Shown here piece by piece: positions 1 through 6,135 of a DNA stretch of 8,470 nt. The translations under genes and the position numbers were made by a program. How positions within the stretch are numbered: the first letter of the stretch is position 1; each line of letters opens with the position of its first letter. The notes beneath the pieces were generated by a model. It was not told the origin of the DNA. It was given only the letters and a program-made list of their open reading frames with translations, and did no database searches. This DNA is from Actinomycetes bacterium (lineage in GTDB: Bacteria; Actinomycetota; Acidimicrobiia; Acidimicrobiales; UBA8190): assembly GCA_021779775.1 (NCBI GenBank), contig JAJYAB010000067.1:1-8470 (forward strand). The letters are read 5' to 3'.

Positions 1-1
1 C

Positions 2-1789
2 GGCGCGCTGACCGTCGTCGACGGCGTGGTGCAGGCGCCGAGCGGTGCCCGGGTGACCTACGGCCAACTGTCGTCGGCCGCCGCAGCCAACGCGACGGTG
101 CCGGCCACCGCCGTACCGAAGGACCCGTCCCAGTACCGCCTCATCGGCACCCCGCAACCGCAGATGGCCAACCGCGCCATCGTCACCGGCCAGCAGCGCT
201 ACGCCGTCGACCTGCCCATCCCCGGCGCCCTGCCCGTCATGGTCCGCCGGGCGCCGACCATCAAGGGCACGCTGGTGTCCTTCGACAACCCCGCCCTCGT
301 CCGGGCCCTCCCCGGGGTGGTGGACGTCGCCGCCCTGCCCTTCGGCGTGGCCGTGGTGGCCGAGACCTTCGGCCAGGCCATCGCCGGGGTCAACGTCGTC
401 GAGGCGACCTTCACCCCGGGGCCCGTCGCCACCGAGGACGACGCCTCGGTCCGGGACCAGCTGGTGGCCGCGCCGTTCCTCCCGTTCCTCGTGCCCTCGC
501 TGCTCGGCACGACCATGGAGCAGGAGTACGACTGGGCCATGGTCAACCACGCCCCTATGGGGACCAACATGGCCGTGGCCGACGTGCGGCCCGCTTCGGC
601 CACCATCTGGGCGCCGCTGCAGACCCCCATCGCCGCCCTGCAGGCCATCGCCGAGGCCCTCTGCCTTCCCCAGGACGCCGTCACCGTCAACGTCGTGCGG
701 GGTCCGGGCTCCTTCGGTCGTACCCTGTTCTTCGACGCCGCCCTGGAGGCGGCGCAGATCTCGCAGGCCGTCGGCCGACCGGTCAAGCTCATGTGGCACC
801 GCACCAACGACATGCGCCATGGCCGCGCCCACCCCCCCGCCCACCACCGGATCCGGGCCACCCACCTCGGGGGCGAGGTGCTCAGCTTCGAGCACCGGGT
901 CACCTGTGTCACCACCGACGTGTCCCCGGGCTTCGGCGAGGCCATCACCGCCGGCCTCGACCAGACCAGCCTCGGCCGCCTGGCCTTCAGCCAGGCGCTG
1001 TTCGAGACCACCATCACCTGCCCGTACAACTTCGGCGTCGTCACCCAGCTGCTGGCCGAGGTGCCCATCGCCCTCAACACCGACAGCTGGCGCTCGGTCT
1101 TCTCCTACAACACCCGCGGGTCGGAGGAGATGTTCATCGACCAGCTGGCCGCCGCCATGGGCAGGGACCCGGTCGAGTTCCGCCTCGCCTTCATGCAGAG
1201 CGACCGCCAGCGCGCCGTCCTCGAGAAGGTGGCGGACCTCGGCGGCTGGGGCCGGTCGATGCCCGCCGGCACCGCCCAGGGCGTGGCCTTCCACCAGGAG
1301 TACCAGTCCACCGTGGCCTGCCTGGTGGAGCTCGACGCCAGGGCCCGGCGGAGACAGCCTCGGGTCACCAGGGCCGTGATGGCGGTCGACGTCGGCCTGC
1401 CCGTCAACCCGCTGTCCCTCGAGGGCCAGATGCTGGGCTGCCTCACCGACGGCATCTCGCTGGTCCTCACCCTGGGCAACCACCTGGTGGACGGGCTGCC
1501 CATCGAATCCGCCTGGTCAGACTTCCGCTACGCCCGCCAGGGGCAGACACCGCCCGACGTCACCATCGTCGTGATGCCCCCCACCGCCGACCGGCCTGGC
1601 GGTGTCGGCGAGCTCGGGGTGCCCGCCGCAGTGGGCGCGGTGGGCAACGCCTACGCCAGGGCCACCGCAACGGTGCCGACCAGCTTCCCGATCAGCTTCG
1701 CCATCGACTGGACGCCACCACCACCCGGCCCCGTCGAGGTCCAGCCCCCACAGGCGCTGCCGGCCCCCGGCGACCTGTACGACTACTGA
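2..1789 (+). CDS. Molybdopterin-binding (large/beta) subunit of a xanthine dehydrogenase-family oxidoreductase, IorB-like; 5' end outside the window
   Basis: This subunit carries the molybdenum cofactor that hydroxylates an aldehyde or N-heterocycle with water-derived oxygen; the true substrate cannot be read from sequence. The frame is open from base 2 with good coding character before the first GTG (26), so the gene enters from the left and lacks its N-terminal part, probably 100-150 residues by comparison with IorB-type proteins (about 700-750 aa). An alpha/beta hammerhead domain (about bases 140-440) is followed by the cofactor-binding region. Visible motifs are WAPLQTP, whose Gln (620-622) corresponds to the Mo-site Gln of the family; GPGSFGR at 701-721, where GGGFGRR is usual; and GGVGELG near the end, with the catalytic base Glu at 1610-1612. 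No haem-c motif is present. It is followed by the [2Fe-2S] subunit, and no FAD subunit lies downstream, consistent with the FAD-less IorAB type. Family assignment is firm; substrate is unknown. Confidence 0.9.
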   Translation, partial: GALTVVDGVVQAPSGARVTYGQLSSAAAANATVPATAVPKDPSQYRLIGTPQPQMANRAIVTGQQRYAVDLPIPGALPVMVRRAPTIKGTLVSFDNPALVRALPGVVDVAALPFGVAVVAETFGQAIAGVNVVEATFTPGPVATEDDASVRDQLVAAPFLPFLVPSLLGTTMEQEYDWAMVNHAPMGTNMAVADVRPASATIWAPLQTPIAALQAIAEALCLPQDAVTVNVVRGPGSFGRTLFFDAALEAAQISQAVGRPVKLMWHRTNDMRHGRAHPPAHHRIRATHLGGEVLSFEHRVTCVTTDVSPGFGEAITAGLDQTSLGRLAFSQALFETTITCPYNFGVVTQLLAEVPIALNTDSWRSVFSYNTRGSEEMFIDQLAAAMGRDPVEFRLAFMQSDRQRAVLEKVADLGGWGRSMPAGTAQGVAFHQEYQSTVACLVELDARARRRQPRVTRAVMAVDVGLPVNPLSLEGQMLGCLTDGISLVLTLGNHLVDGLPIESAWSDFRYARQGQTPPDVTIVVMPPTADRPGGVGELGVPAAVGAVGNAYARATATVPTSFPISFAIDWTPPPPGPVEVQPPQALPAPGDLYDY

Positions 1790-1797
1790 GCGGTCGC

Positions 1798-1823
1798 GGC
1801 GACGCCCTCCCAGGCGCGTCGCC
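1798..1823 (+). other. Intercistronic hairpin between the two oxidoreductase subunits
   Basis: GGCGACGC (1798-1805) and GCGTCGCC (1816-1823) form a perfect 8-bp, seven-GC stem around a 10-base loop, 9 bases after the large-subunit stop and 24 bases before the small-subunit ATG. No T-run follows, so it is not a standard intrinsic terminator. It could stabilise an mRNA end or tune the ratio of the two subunits; that role is inference. Confidence 0.4.
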
Positions 1824-1847
1824 ACCACGACGACGGAGACCCAGACC

Positions 1848-2339
1848 ATGGCCGAGGTGTTCGAATTCACACTCAACGGGGCACCGGTGTCGGTGGAGGC
1901 GCCCCCGGACCTCCCCGTCCTGTGGGTGCTGCGCGACCTGCTGGGGGTGACCGGTCCGAAGTACGGGTGCGGGGTGGACGAGTGCCGGGCCTGCACCTGC
2001 CATGTCGACGGCCGGGCCTTCGCCACCTGCGTCACACCCGTGTCGGCCATCGCCGGGCACCATGTCACCACCATCGAGGGCCTGGCGGCCACCGTGCCCG
2101 GCGCGGGGCCCGACACGCTGCATCCCGTCCAGCAGGCGTGGCTCGAGCAGGACGTCCCCCAGTGCGGCTACTGCCAGCCCGGGCAGATCATGATGGCCGC
2201 CGCCCTGCTGGCCCAGGTGCCGGACCCCACCGACGCCGACATCGACCAGATCCGCAACGTCTGCCGCTGCGGCACCTACTTCCGCATCCGCCGGGCGATC
2301 AAGCGGGCAGCCGAGCTGCTGACGGCACCGGGGGCCTGA
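1848..2339 (+). CDS. [2Fe-2S]-binding small (alpha) subunit of the xanthine dehydrogenase-family oxidoreductase, IorA-like
   Basis: This 163-residue protein passes electrons from the molybdenum site to an external acceptor. Residues 1-80 form a plant-ferredoxin-like domain with cluster ligands C41, C46, C49 and C61. Residues 85-160 form the helical [2Fe-2S]-binding domain with C106, C109, C139 and C141, including the CGYCQPGQ and CRCGTY signatures. Length and order match the family (about 150-165 aa). The ATG at 1848 was chosen because GGAG (1835-1838) lies 9 bases upstream and the protein begins directly with the first beta-strand; the in-frame extension back to 1602 only reads across the neighbouring gene. 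It is probably cotranscribed with the large subunit. The order large-then-small is the reverse of the commonly described iorA-iorB order. Oddities are CRAC instead of the usual CGAC around C46-C49 and an extra Cys at position 51. Confidence 0.93.
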   Translation: MAEVFEFTLNGAPVSVEAPPDLPVLWVLRDLLGVTGPKYGCGVDECRACTCHVDGRAFATCVTPVSAIAGHHVTTIEGLAATVPGAGPDTLHPVQQAWLEQDVPQCGYCQPGQIMMAAALLAQVPDPTDADIDQIRNVCRCGTYFRIRRAIKRAAELLTAPGA

Positions 2340-2438
2340 ACGGCGGGCGCCGGCACCGCTTGCCAGCACCCCTCCCCGGCGGCGTACCGATCACCGGCCA
2401 TCGCCAGCCAGCCGCCGTAGGCCCGCTCGACGGGCTAG

Positions 2439-2606
2439 CAGGTCCGCCTCGATGCCGACGGTGCGACGTCCCTGGCCCGCTCCACGGTGCTCGACCTGGC
2501 CAAGCGCATGCGTGAGGCGGCGCCACACATCGCAGACCTCGACGTCGACCCCCGAGCTGGCCGGTCGGTCACCGCGGATGCGAGGAGCAGGGCGAAACCG
2601 TCCGAA
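2439..2606 (+). pseudogene. Possible decayed C-terminal fragment of an NDP-forming acyl-CoA synthetase (ATP-grasp domain)
   Basis: After the TAG at 2436 this frame reads a helix-like stretch ending in APHIADLDVDPRA (about 2514-2552), then VTADARSRAKP. This resembles the end of the ATP-grasp domain of ADP-forming acetyl/acyl-CoA synthetases, where a helix leads into a pattern like PEIAELDLNP and then VxAVDARxRV. There is no plausible start codon or ribosome-binding site. Just upstream, another frame reads TGHRQPAAVGPLDGLAG (about 2390-2440), which could be the preceding part displaced by a frameshift, but that is weaker. Downstream the frame runs into the CCCAT tract and stops at 2685-2687. 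The match is from memory of the family; chance similarity in a GC-rich region is the main alternative. Confidence 0.35.
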
Positions 2607-2635
2607 GCCGGTACCACCCCTACCTGGACCCCCGT

Positions 2636-2670
2636 ACCATCCCATCCCGTCCCATCCCATCCCATCCCGG
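2636..2670. repeat. CCCAT pentanucleotide tract
   Basis: Seven consecutive five-base units read accat-cccat-cccgt-cccat-cccat-cccat-cccgg. Four are exact CCCAT and the others differ by one or two bases. Because the period is 5, slippage in a coding region would shift the frame, but no intact gene crosses it. The other strand reads ATGGG repeats, which creates spurious open frames rich in Gly, Met, Trp and Asp. Confidence 0.85.
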
Positions 2671-2692
2671 ACCGCCCTCCCGGATGAGCGCT

Positions 2693-2752
2693 CCACGCGG
2701 TGGCACACCGCTCCAGGATGTGGCACTATCTTCATGGATGTGGCACTATGTG
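2693..2752 (+). promoter_or_regulatory. Three phased GTGGCAC direct repeats upstream of the antitoxin; probable operator
   Basis: The heptamer GTGGCAC occurs at 2700-2706, 2720-2726 and 2740-2746, exactly 20 bp apart, in units starting at 2693, 2713 and 2733. Units 2 and 3 share the 14-mer GGATGTGGCACTAT (2716-2729, 2736-2749). The first copy overlaps a perfect inverted repeat, GCGGTG-gca-CACCGC (2697-2711), and the third overlaps GCAC-TAT-GTGC (2743-2753). The array ends 3 bases before the antitoxin ATG (2756). Near-two-turn spacing places the copies on one face of the helix, as expected for cooperative binding. AbrB-type antitoxins commonly repress their own operon, so the encoded antitoxin, or its complex with the toxin, is the likely ligand. 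A leaderless promoter with GTGGCA (2720-2725) and CACTAT (2744-2749) is possible but matches consensus poorly. Confidence 0.6.
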
Positions 2753-2755
2753 CTC

Positions 2756-3013
2756 ATGGATACCACATTGGTGCTTGGTCAGCAGGGCCGTCTGGTCATT
2801 CCGGCCGGAGTGAGAGCCGCCCTGGGTCTCGCTCCGGGTGATCGCCTGCACCTCCACCTGGCCGGTCGCCGCCTCGTGCTCGAACGGCAGTACGACGCTG
2901 TCGCCGAGCTGCGGGGCCTGGCGTCGAATGTCCCCCAGACCCGTTCGCTGGTAGACGAGCTGCTGGCCGAGCGCCGGCTTGCCGCGACCATCGAATGCGC
3001 GACCATCGAATGA
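2756..3013 (+). CDS. AbrB/MazE-family antitoxin of a type II toxin-antitoxin pair (VapB-like)
   Basis: This 85-residue protein is predicted to bind and neutralise the PIN-domain toxin encoded next to it and to repress the operon. Residues 3-45 form a swapped-hairpin AbrB DNA-binding domain, recognisable from GQQGRLVIPAGVR followed by LGLAPGDRLHLHL. Residues 46-85 form a charged, mostly helical tail of the kind that wraps around the toxin. The ATG at 2756 was chosen because it puts the AbrB strand at its usual distance from the N-terminus; in-frame ATG 2738 and the start at 2684 would translate the operator repeats. No Shine-Dalgarno sequence is evident, so leaderless translation is plausible. 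The stop overlaps the toxin ATG (ATGA, 3010-3013). The last ten residues contain ATIE twice, the product of a 15-bp tandem duplication. Which toxin RNA target is controlled cannot be deduced. Confidence 0.85.
   Translation: MDTTLVLGQQGRLVIPAGVRAALGLAPGDRLHLHLAGRRLVLERQYDAVAELRGLASNVPQTRSLVDELLAERRLAATIECATIE
2984..3013 (+). repeat. 15-bp tandem duplication at the antitoxin-toxin junction
   Basis: Bases 2984-2998 (GCGACCATCGAATGC) and 2999-3013 (GCGACCATCGAATGA) are identical except for the last base. The unit is five codons long, so the antitoxin frame is kept and gains a second ATIE. Each copy contains an ATG in the toxin frame (2995 and 3010), so the toxin has two possible starts 15 bases apart. 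Confidence 0.9.
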
Positions 3014-3390
3014 CGGTGCTGGACGCGTCCGCTGTCCTCGCCTTGGTACACGACGAGCCGGGCGCCGCACTCGTCGCCGGCGAGGTGGCATCTGCGACGC
3101 TCGGCGCGGCGAACCTGGCGGAGGTCATCGGCAAGCTGGTCGACGTCGGCGCGGACGTCAGTCGAGTGCGCGAGCTGCTCTCGGCAGCCGGAGCCACCAT
3201 CGAGCCCGTCCTCGAGGAGGATGCCGAGCTAGCCGGCGCGATGCGCTCCCTCCCTGGTGGGCGGGCACTGTCGCTCGGCGACCGTTGCTGCCTGGCGCTG
3301 ACCGTACGGAGCACGCCGGCGGAGGTCCTGACCGCAGACCGTGCGTGGGCAGACCTCGACCTTCCCATCCGTGTCCGCCTGATCCGATAG
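3010..3390 (+). CDS. vapC: PIN-domain ribonuclease toxin (VapC-like)
   Basis: This is a 126-residue metal-dependent RNase of the VapC family; such toxins usually cut tRNA or rRNA and stop translation, but the target here is unknown. The PIN active-site acidic residues are visible: D5 in VLDASA, E38 in NLAEV, D91 in SLGDR and D110 in LTADR, with D115 nearby. Length is typical (120-140 aa). The ATG at 3010 was preferred because it overlaps the antitoxin stop as ATGA, giving translational coupling, and puts the first strand at the canonical position. The ATG at 2995 would add MRDHR. No ribosome-binding site is seen. It is presumably cotranscribed with the antitoxin under the phased-repeat operator. 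All four catalytic positions are present, so it appears intact and active. Family assignment is confident. Confidence 0.92.
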   Translation: MTVLDASAVLALVHDEPGAALVAGEVASATLGAANLAEVIGKLVDVGADVSRVRELLSAAGATIEPVLEEDAELAGAMRSLPGGRALSLGDRCCLALTVRSTPAEVLTADRAWADLDLPIRVRLIR

Positions 3391-3460
3391 CCCGCCTGGA
3401 TCCGAGCCACCAGATGGTCGCCGGCGGCCAGCGAACGGCTCCGGCTCCACGGCCGTCCTC

Positions 3461-3480
3461 AGCCCGCCTCAGCCCGCCTC
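3461..3480. repeat. 10-bp exact tandem repeat in the toxin-aminopeptidase gap
   Basis: AGCCCGCCTC occurs twice in tandem (3461-3470, 3471-3480), flanked on both sides by CGGCCGT (3450-3456, 3480-3486). It lies about where an activator or -35 region of the aminopeptidase promoter would be; no function is evident. Confidence 0.6.
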
Positions 3481-3483
3481 GGC

Positions 3484-3516
3484 CGTGCCCGGCACGCCCG
3501 GGTAGCCTCGCCTCCG
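3484..3516 (+). promoter_or_regulatory. Putative leaderless promoter of the aminopeptidase gene with an upstream palindrome
   Basis: TAGCCT (3503-3508) fits the TANNNT pattern of actinobacterial -10 boxes and ends 8 bases before the ATG at 3517. That distance would put the transcription start on, or within a base or two of, the A of the start codon. No Shine-Dalgarno sequence is present, consistent with leaderless translation. A 13-bp palindrome, CGTGCC-c-GGCACG (3484-3496), sits in the spacer just upstream and could be a repressor site. No clear -35 box is seen. Confidence 0.4.
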
Positions 3517-6135
3517 ATGACCGATCCCCGCGCCGCCGGCGCCGAGGCCGACGCCTCGGCCGCCCACCGCCTGCCCTACACCGTCGTCCCACGCCGCTAC
3601 GACCTGCGGCTGGCGCCCGATCTCGACGCCGCCACGTTCACCGGCCAGGTGCGCATCGAGGCCGACGTGGCCGAGCCGACCACCGACATCGTGCTCCACG
3701 CCGCCGAGCTCACCATCGAGTCGGCCGCCGTCACCACCGGCGATGGCCCACACCCCGCCGGCGTCTCCGCCGGCGAGGCCGACCGCCTGGTGCTCCACCT
3801 TCCCGAGCCGCTGCCCCCCGGTCGCTGCACCATCGACCTGTCGTTCGCCGGCATCCTGAACGACCAGCTGCACGGGTTCTACCGCTCGACCTTCACCGGC
3901 GGCGACGGCCGGCAGCGCACCATCGCCACCACCCAGTTCGAGGCGACCGATGCCCGCCGGGCCTTCCCGTGCTTCGACGAGCCGGACCGCAAGGCGGTGT
4001 TCTCGGTCACCCTCGACGTTCCCCCCGCCATGGCGGCGTTCTCGAACGGGCCCGAGGTCTCGTCCGAGCCGCTGCCCACAGGAGGCCGCCGTGTACGCTT
4101 CGGCGACACCATCGCCATGTCGACCTACCTGGTGGCGTTCGTCGTCGGGCCCCTGGCAGCCACGGAACCGGTCGACGTGGATGGCACCCCGGTGCGGGTC
4201 GTGCACGTCGCCGGGAAGGAGCAGCTGACGGCGTTCGCCCTCGACTGCGCGGCCCACGCCCTGCGCTTCTTCTCGGACTGGTTCGCCATCCCCTACCCGG
4301 CAGACAAGCTCGACCTCGTCGCCATCCCCGACTTCGCCTTCGGGGCGATGGAGAACCTCGGCTGCGTCACCTTCCGCGAGACGGCCCTCCTCGTCGACAC
4401 CGAGCGGGCCAGCCGGGTCGAGCTCGAGCGGATCGCCGACGTGGTGTCGCACGAGATCGCCCACATGTGGTTCGGCGACCTCGTCACGATGAAGTGGTGG
4501 AACGGCATCTGGCTTAACGAAGCCTTCGCCACCTTGATGGAGCTGCTGTGCGTCGACCACTTCCGGCCCGAATGGCAGCGGTGGGTCAGCTTCGGGATGG
4601 AGCGCGACGTGGCAATGGCCACCGATGCCCTCCACACCACCCGCCCCGTCGAGTACCCCGTCGGCCCCCCCGAAGAGGCGCAGGGCATGTTCGACGTCCT
4701 GACCTACCAGAAGGGCGCCAGCGTCCTGCGCATGCTGGAGCGGTACCTGGGTGCGGAGCGCTTCCGCGACGGGATCCGCCGCTATCTCGGCACCCACCGG
4801 CTCGCCAACACCGAGACGTCAGACCTGTGGGACGCCATCGAAGCCGCCTCGGGGGAACCGGTGCGGGCCATCATGGACAGCTGGATCCTGCAAGGTGGGT
4901 TCCCGCTGGTGAGCGTCGACCCCGGCGGCGGCTCCGGCGGCGGCTCCGGCGGCGGCTCCGCCATCTTGCGCCAGGAGCCCTTCGTGTTCGCCGCTGCGAC
5001 CGGCCCGACCGCCATCGGGTCGGATTGGCAGGTTCCGGTCATCACCCGCCGGCTCGACCAGCCGGACGTCGAGCCGCAGCGCCTCCTCCTCGCAACGGGC
5101 GTCGCCGTGGCCGGCGGCCCGGGGCTGGTCGTGAACGCCGGAGGATCGGGCTACTACCGTGTCCGCTACCCGAGCGACCACCTGCAGCATCTGGCCGGCT
5201 CGCTCGACCAGCTCGACGCCCTCGAACGCTTCAACCTGCTCGGCGACACCTGGGCGGCGGTGGTGGCCGGCCGCTGCGATGTCGCCGACATGCTGGTGCT
5301 CGCCGAAGCGCTGGCCGGCGAGCGTGACCCCGACGTGTGGGGACAGGTCACCGGCCCGCTGTCGTTCCTCGACCACGCCCTCGACGACGCCGCTGCGAAG
5401 ACCCTGGCCGCCTACACGCGGGCGCTGGTCGGCCCGGTCTTCGCCCAACTGGGCTGGACGGCCCGGCCCGCGGAGCCCGAGCGCACCGCCACCCTGCGGG
5501 CCCAGCTGGTCGGCACCTTGGGCCACGCCGGCCGGGACGCCGGCATCCGGGCCGAGGCGGCACGCCGGCACGCCGCTGCCCTGGCAGGCGGCGACCCGCT
5601 CGACCCAGACCTGGCGTCGGCCATCGTCGGGCTTGCGGCAGCGACCGGCGCTGCGCCCGAGTACGACGCCTACCTGGCGCGCTACCGGGCGCCCGGCACC
5701 CCCCAGGAGGAGATGCGCTACCTGCTCGGCCTGACCGCCTTTGCCGACCCGCAGCTCGCCGAGCGGACCTTTACGCTGGCCCGGACCGAGGTACGTTCCC
5801 AGAACGCCCCGTTCGTCGTGCAGCTCCTCCTCACCCACCGCGACAACGGGCCGGCCACCTGGCACCGGGTGGTCGAGCACTGGGACGCCCTGGTCGAGCG
5901 GACCCCGGCCAACATCCTCCCTCGCATGCTCGACGGGGTGAAGCTGCTGTGCCGCGACGCCCAGCTGGCATCCGACATCCGGTCGTTCGTCGGTGCCCAT
6001 CCCCTGGCGTCGGGCCAGCGCACCATCGACCAGGCGCTCGAGCGCCTGGGGGTCAACGTCGCCTTCGCCGAACGGCTCCAGACCACCGCCGGGCCGGCTC
6101 TGCAGGCTGGCATCGACCGGTTGGCTGCACGATGA
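3517..6135 (+). CDS. pepN: M1-family zinc aminopeptidase (PepN-like)
   Basis: This 872-residue enzyme removes N-terminal amino acids from peptides in the cytoplasm; no signal peptide is seen. In order it has an N-terminal beta-domain (about 18-205), a thermolysin-like catalytic domain (about 206-460), a beta-sandwich (about 461-560, ending near GYYRVRY) and an ERAP1-C-like helical domain (about 560-872). All catalytic elements are present: GAMEN at 276-280 for the substrate N-terminus, zinc site H312-E-x-x-H316 with third ligand E335, and transition-state Tyr397 in LTYQKG. Length matches E. coli PepN (870 aa). The odd feature is a (GGGS)3 stretch, residues 470-481, from three exact 12-bp repeats in the first hairpin of the beta-sandwich. 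The ATG at 3517 has a leaderless-type promoter, and conserved sequence begins near residue 18. The stop overlaps the next gene's ATG, so the two are probably cotranscribed and translationally coupled. Confidence 0.95.
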   Translation: MTDPRAAGAEADASAAHRLPYTVVPRRYDLRLAPDLDAATFTGQVRIEADVAEPTTDIVLHAAELTIESAAVTTGDGPHPAGVSAGEADRLVLHLPEPLPPGRCTIDLSFAGILNDQLHGFYRSTFTGGDGRQRTIATTQFEATDARRAFPCFDEPDRKAVFSVTLDVPPAMAAFSNGPEVSSEPLPTGGRRVRFGDTIAMSTYLVAFVVGPLAATEPVDVDGTPVRVVHVAGKEQLTAFALDCAAHALRFFSDWFAIPYPADKLDLVAIPDFAFGAMENLGCVTFRETALLVDTERASRVELERIADVVSHEIAHMWFGDLVTMKWWNGIWLNEAFATLMELLCVDHFRPEWQRWVSFGMERDVAMATDALHTTRPVEYPVGPPEEAQGMFDVLTYQKGASVLRMLERYLGAERFRDGIRRYLGTHRLANTETSDLWDAIEAASGEPVRAIMDSWILQGGFPLVSVDPGGGSGGGSGGGSAILRQEPFVFAAATGPTAIGSDWQVPVITRRLDQPDVEPQRLLLATGVAVAGGPGLVVNAGGSGYYRVRYPSDHLQHLAGSLDQLDALERFNLLGDTWAAVVAGRCDVADMLVLAEALAGERDPDVWGQVTGPLSFLDHALDDAAAKTLAAYTRALVGPVFAQLGWTARPAEPERTATLRAQLVGTLGHAGRDAGIRAEAARRHAAALAGGDPLDPDLASAIVGLAAATGAAPEYDAYLARYRAPGTPQEEMRYLLGLTAFADPQLAERTFTLARTEVRSQNAPFVVQLLLTHRDNGPATWHRVVEHWDALVERTPANILPRMLDGVKLLCRDAQLASDIRSFVGAHPLASGQRTIDQALERLGVNVAFAERLQTTAGPALQAGIDRLAAR
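4924..4959 (+). repeat. Three exact 12-bp repeats encoding (GGGS)3 inside the aminopeptidase
   Basis: GGCGGCGGCTCC is repeated exactly three times in frame, encoding GGGS each time (residues 470-481). It lies between two predicted beta-strands, FPLVSVD before and AILRQEPF after. Identity at the DNA level suggests recent expansion by slippage. Confidence 0.95.

Larger units (their letters stand above)
2340..2755. other. Gene-free accessory gap of 416 bp
   Basis: No frame on either strand gives a convincing intact protein here. Short open frames change character every few dozen codons and are interrupted by stops such as TAG at 2418-2420 and 2436-2438. The stretch holds a probable acyl-CoA synthetase remnant, a CCCAT tract, an inverted repeat (2697-2711) and three phased GTGGCAC repeats running up to the antitoxin gene. 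The last 60 bases look AT-richer than their surroundings. No clear terminator for the oxidoreductase operon was found. Confidence 0.7.

Noticed and set aside
1790..1847. Intrinsic terminator between the two oxidoreductase subunits
   Set aside because: The hairpin is strong but no T-rich tail follows and the next gene is the obligate partner subunit.
2391..2735. Minus-strand frame with a repeated Asp-Gly-Met-Gly-Trp stretch
   Set aside because: The apparent peptide repeat is only the translation of the CCCAT tract on the opposite strand.
2693..2752. CRISPR-like or plasmid-origin iteron array
   Set aside because: There are only three units without distinct spacers, and no replication or Cas gene is nearby; a toxin-antitoxin operator is the simpler reading.
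2684..2755. Longer N-terminus for the antitoxin from 2684 or 2738
   Set aside because: The extra residues translate the phased repeats, and the AbrB domain begins at its usual place only with the ATG at 2756.
2979..4517. Open frame of 512 codons on the plus strand
   Set aside because: It crosses the toxin gene and the aminopeptidase start in another frame and is Arg/Pro-rich low-complexity sequence typical of a shifted frame.
3469..4797. Open frame of 442 codons on the minus strand
   Set aside because: It is antisense to the aminopeptidase, has no recognisable domain, and its composition (rich in Gly, Val, Glu, Ala, His) is that of a reverse-frame shadow in GC-rich coding DNA.
4819..6000. 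Open frame of 393 codons on the minus strand
   Set aside because: It lies entirely antisense to the C-terminal half of the aminopeptidase and shows no domain or start signal.
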